Assembly: GCA_903914045.1 (NCBI GenBank)
Contig: CAIWNO010000431.1
Span: forward strand, 1-7,040
From: an uncultured bacterium
GTDB taxonomy: Bacteria > Planctomycetota > Phycisphaerae > Phycisphaerales > SM1A02
Direction of reading: 5' to 3'
Length of the DNA stretch: 7,040 bases
Position 1 is the first letter of the stretch. Each line of letters begins with the position of its first letter. This document shows, piece by piece, positions 6,060-7,040 of the stretch. Both the position numbers and the translations under genes were made by a program. The notes beneath the pieces are model-generated. The model saw only the letters and a list, made by a program, of their open reading frames with translations. It made no database searches and was not told the DNA's origin.

Positions 6060-7040
6060 GCCTGCGCCTCGCCAATCAGGTCCGTGATGGTTTGAATGAA
6101 TGATTGATCTTGAAATGAACCTTTGGTGAGGTAGGCGTTGGCGCCCGCTTCCAATCCTGCGGCACGATCCTCGGCGCGATCCTTGTAGCTGACAATGGCG
6201 ACGGGCAACGTCGCAAAGCGCGGCTCGCGACGAAGCGCTTTCACAAACTCAATGCCGTTCATGCGTGGCATGTCAACATCGGTCACGAGCAAATCAAATC
6301 GTCCGGCTTTCAATTGCGTGAAGCCATCAACGCCATCCACCGCGGTCTCCACTTCATATCCCAAACGCGCCAACATTTGCCGCTCCACTTCGCGCACGGT
6401 GATTGAATCATCCACCACTAAAACACGCTTGCGGCCCGATGAATTACGGCGTAATGACGCAATGTCCAATCCGCGCACGCCGCCCTCGGAAAGACCGCGA
6501 CGAATACCAATAAGCAAGTCCTCCACATCCATGATCAAGATCGCGTGGCCCTCGTCGTCAATGGCGGCTGAACTTACAAATGGAGTTTTGCCAAGGCGTG
6601 GATCAAGTTTGCGCACCACCAAATCTTGCTCGCCCATGAATTGGTCAACCACCAAGCCGCACGGATTGTCTATGTCGCCAAGCACCACCACATTCACCAC
6701 GCTGGAACTATTGGAGTCGGGGGTTTGCGATAAGCCAAACAGCTCACTCGCGCGCAACAATCCAACCGATCGCTCATCAAGCTCAAATGCCAATCTGCCT
6801 TCCATGCTCTTCAGTGAAGCTGAATCCACCTTCACAATGCGCTCAATGCGCGCCAACGGAAATGCGTATCCCTCTCCACCGACCATCACTGTGACAGCAC
6901 GGATAACGCTAAGCGTGATGGGCAGCGACAAAATAAATTCCGATCCTTGACCAGGCTGGGATTCCAATCGAACTGTCCCACCAATTTCACGCACTGTTTG
7001 ACTGACCACATCCAAACCAACGCCGCGGCCAGAGACTTCG
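6056..7040 (-). CDS. cheA: C-terminal part of a CheA-type hybrid histidine kinase with fused receiver (WspE-like), cut by the window edge
   Basis: The reading frame enters from the right edge and shows the last 327 complete codons. It opens within the HATPase domain at the ATP-lid motif GRGVGLDVV (visible residues 4-12), followed by PGQGSEFILSLP (29-40). A CheW-like P5 coupling domain (about 41-178) then begins ITLSVIRAV and contains YAFPLARIERIV. A receiver domain (about 204-325) has VDD (Asp210-Asp211), phosphoacceptor Asp254 (LLVTDVDMP) and Lys306 (YLTKGSF). The fused receiver, with SYKDRAEDR and YLTKGSF blocks, resembles WspE of the Wsp pathway more than plain CheA. The kinase would autophosphorylate on an Hpt domain beyond the edge and pass phosphate to its own receiver, CheB and the downstream WspR-like regulator. 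Its TGA at 6058-6056 overlaps the cheB GTG. A TTG at 7015 is only an internal Leu codon, not a start. Confidence 0.93.
   Translation of the reverse strand, partial: EVSGRGVGLDVVSQTVREIGGTVRLESQPGQGSEFILSLPITLSVIRAVTVMVGGEGYAFPLARIERIVKVDSASLKSMEGRLAFELDERSVGLLRASELFGLSQTPDSNSSSVVNVVVLGDIDNPCGLVVDQFMGEQDLVVRKLDPRLGKTPFVSSAAIDDEGHAILIMDVEDLLIGIRRGLSEGGVRGLDIASLRRNSSGRKRVLVVDDSITVREVERQMLARLGYEVETAVDGVDGFTQLKAGRFDLLVTDVDMPRMNGIEFVKALRREPRFATLPVAIVSYKDRAEDRAAGLEAGANAYLTKGSFQDQSFIQTITDLIGEAQA
6067..6070 (-). promoter_or_regulatory. Shine-Dalgarno site that fixes the cheB GTG start
   Basis: GAGG on the reverse strand, 7 bases before the GTG at 6059, is embedded in the last codons of the kinase gene. 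It supports the GTG start and the 4-base overlap. Confidence 0.6.

Noticed and set aside
6195..6950. A 251-codon plus-strand frame opposite the CheA C-terminus
   Set aside because: Ser/Thr/Pro-rich low-complexity translation with no domain; the opposite strand encodes clear CheW-like and receiver domains.

Overview
This window most likely comes from a planctomycete, possibly a member of the Phycisphaerae; this is an inference from gene content. It carries a Tat-exported Gfo/Idh/MocA oxidoreductase of a type common in that phylum, a planctomycete-style SUMF1 protein whose closest look-alikes (from memory) come from Planctomycetes and Verrucomicrobia, and a Wsp-like chemosensory cluster ending in a response-regulator phosphatase. 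Base composition looks moderate in G+C. Only two genes have a clear Shine-Dalgarno sequence. No rRNA, tRNA, CRISPR array, insertion sequence or phage gene was seen.

Layout, left to right. Positions 1-285 (minus strand) hold the N-terminal 95 codons of a membrane protein that resembles NhaD/CitMHS-type sodium:proton antiporters and runs off the left edge. A 208-base divergent intergenic region follows, with one short inverted repeat. On the plus strand come a small SUMF1-fold (formylglycine-generating-enzyme-like) protein (494-1315) and a Tat-signal Gfo/Idh/MocA oxidoreductase (1423-2730). From 2767 to the right edge everything reads on the minus strand. In transcription order this is the end of a CheA histidine kinase with a fused C-terminal receiver (7040-6056), a CheB methylesterase (6059-5022), a receiver-PP2C/SpoIIE phosphatase (5029-3839), and an ApbE FAD:protein FMN transferase lipoprotein (3759-2767).

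The three signalling genes overlap by 4 and 8 bases, so they are co-transcribed and probably translationally coupled. Their order and sequence features match wspE-wspF-wspR of the Pseudomonas Wsp surface-sensing pathway. The third gene has a receiver and helical linker very like WspR, but the GGDEF (cyclic-di-GMP synthase) output is replaced by a PP2C-type serine/threonine phosphatase. The inferred scheme is that the CheA kinase phosphorylates its own receiver, the CheB receiver (adaptation) and the WspR-like receiver, and that the output is protein dephosphorylation (perhaps of an anti-sigma antagonist) instead of cyclic-di-GMP. This output swap is the most interesting feature of the window. 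The receptor, CheW, CheR and kinase N-terminus would lie beyond the right edge.

apbE lies 79 bases downstream of the signalling genes and has its own promoter candidate, so it may be a separate unit. It ends 36 bases from the oxidoreductase stop codon in a convergent arrangement, with no terminator recognised between them.
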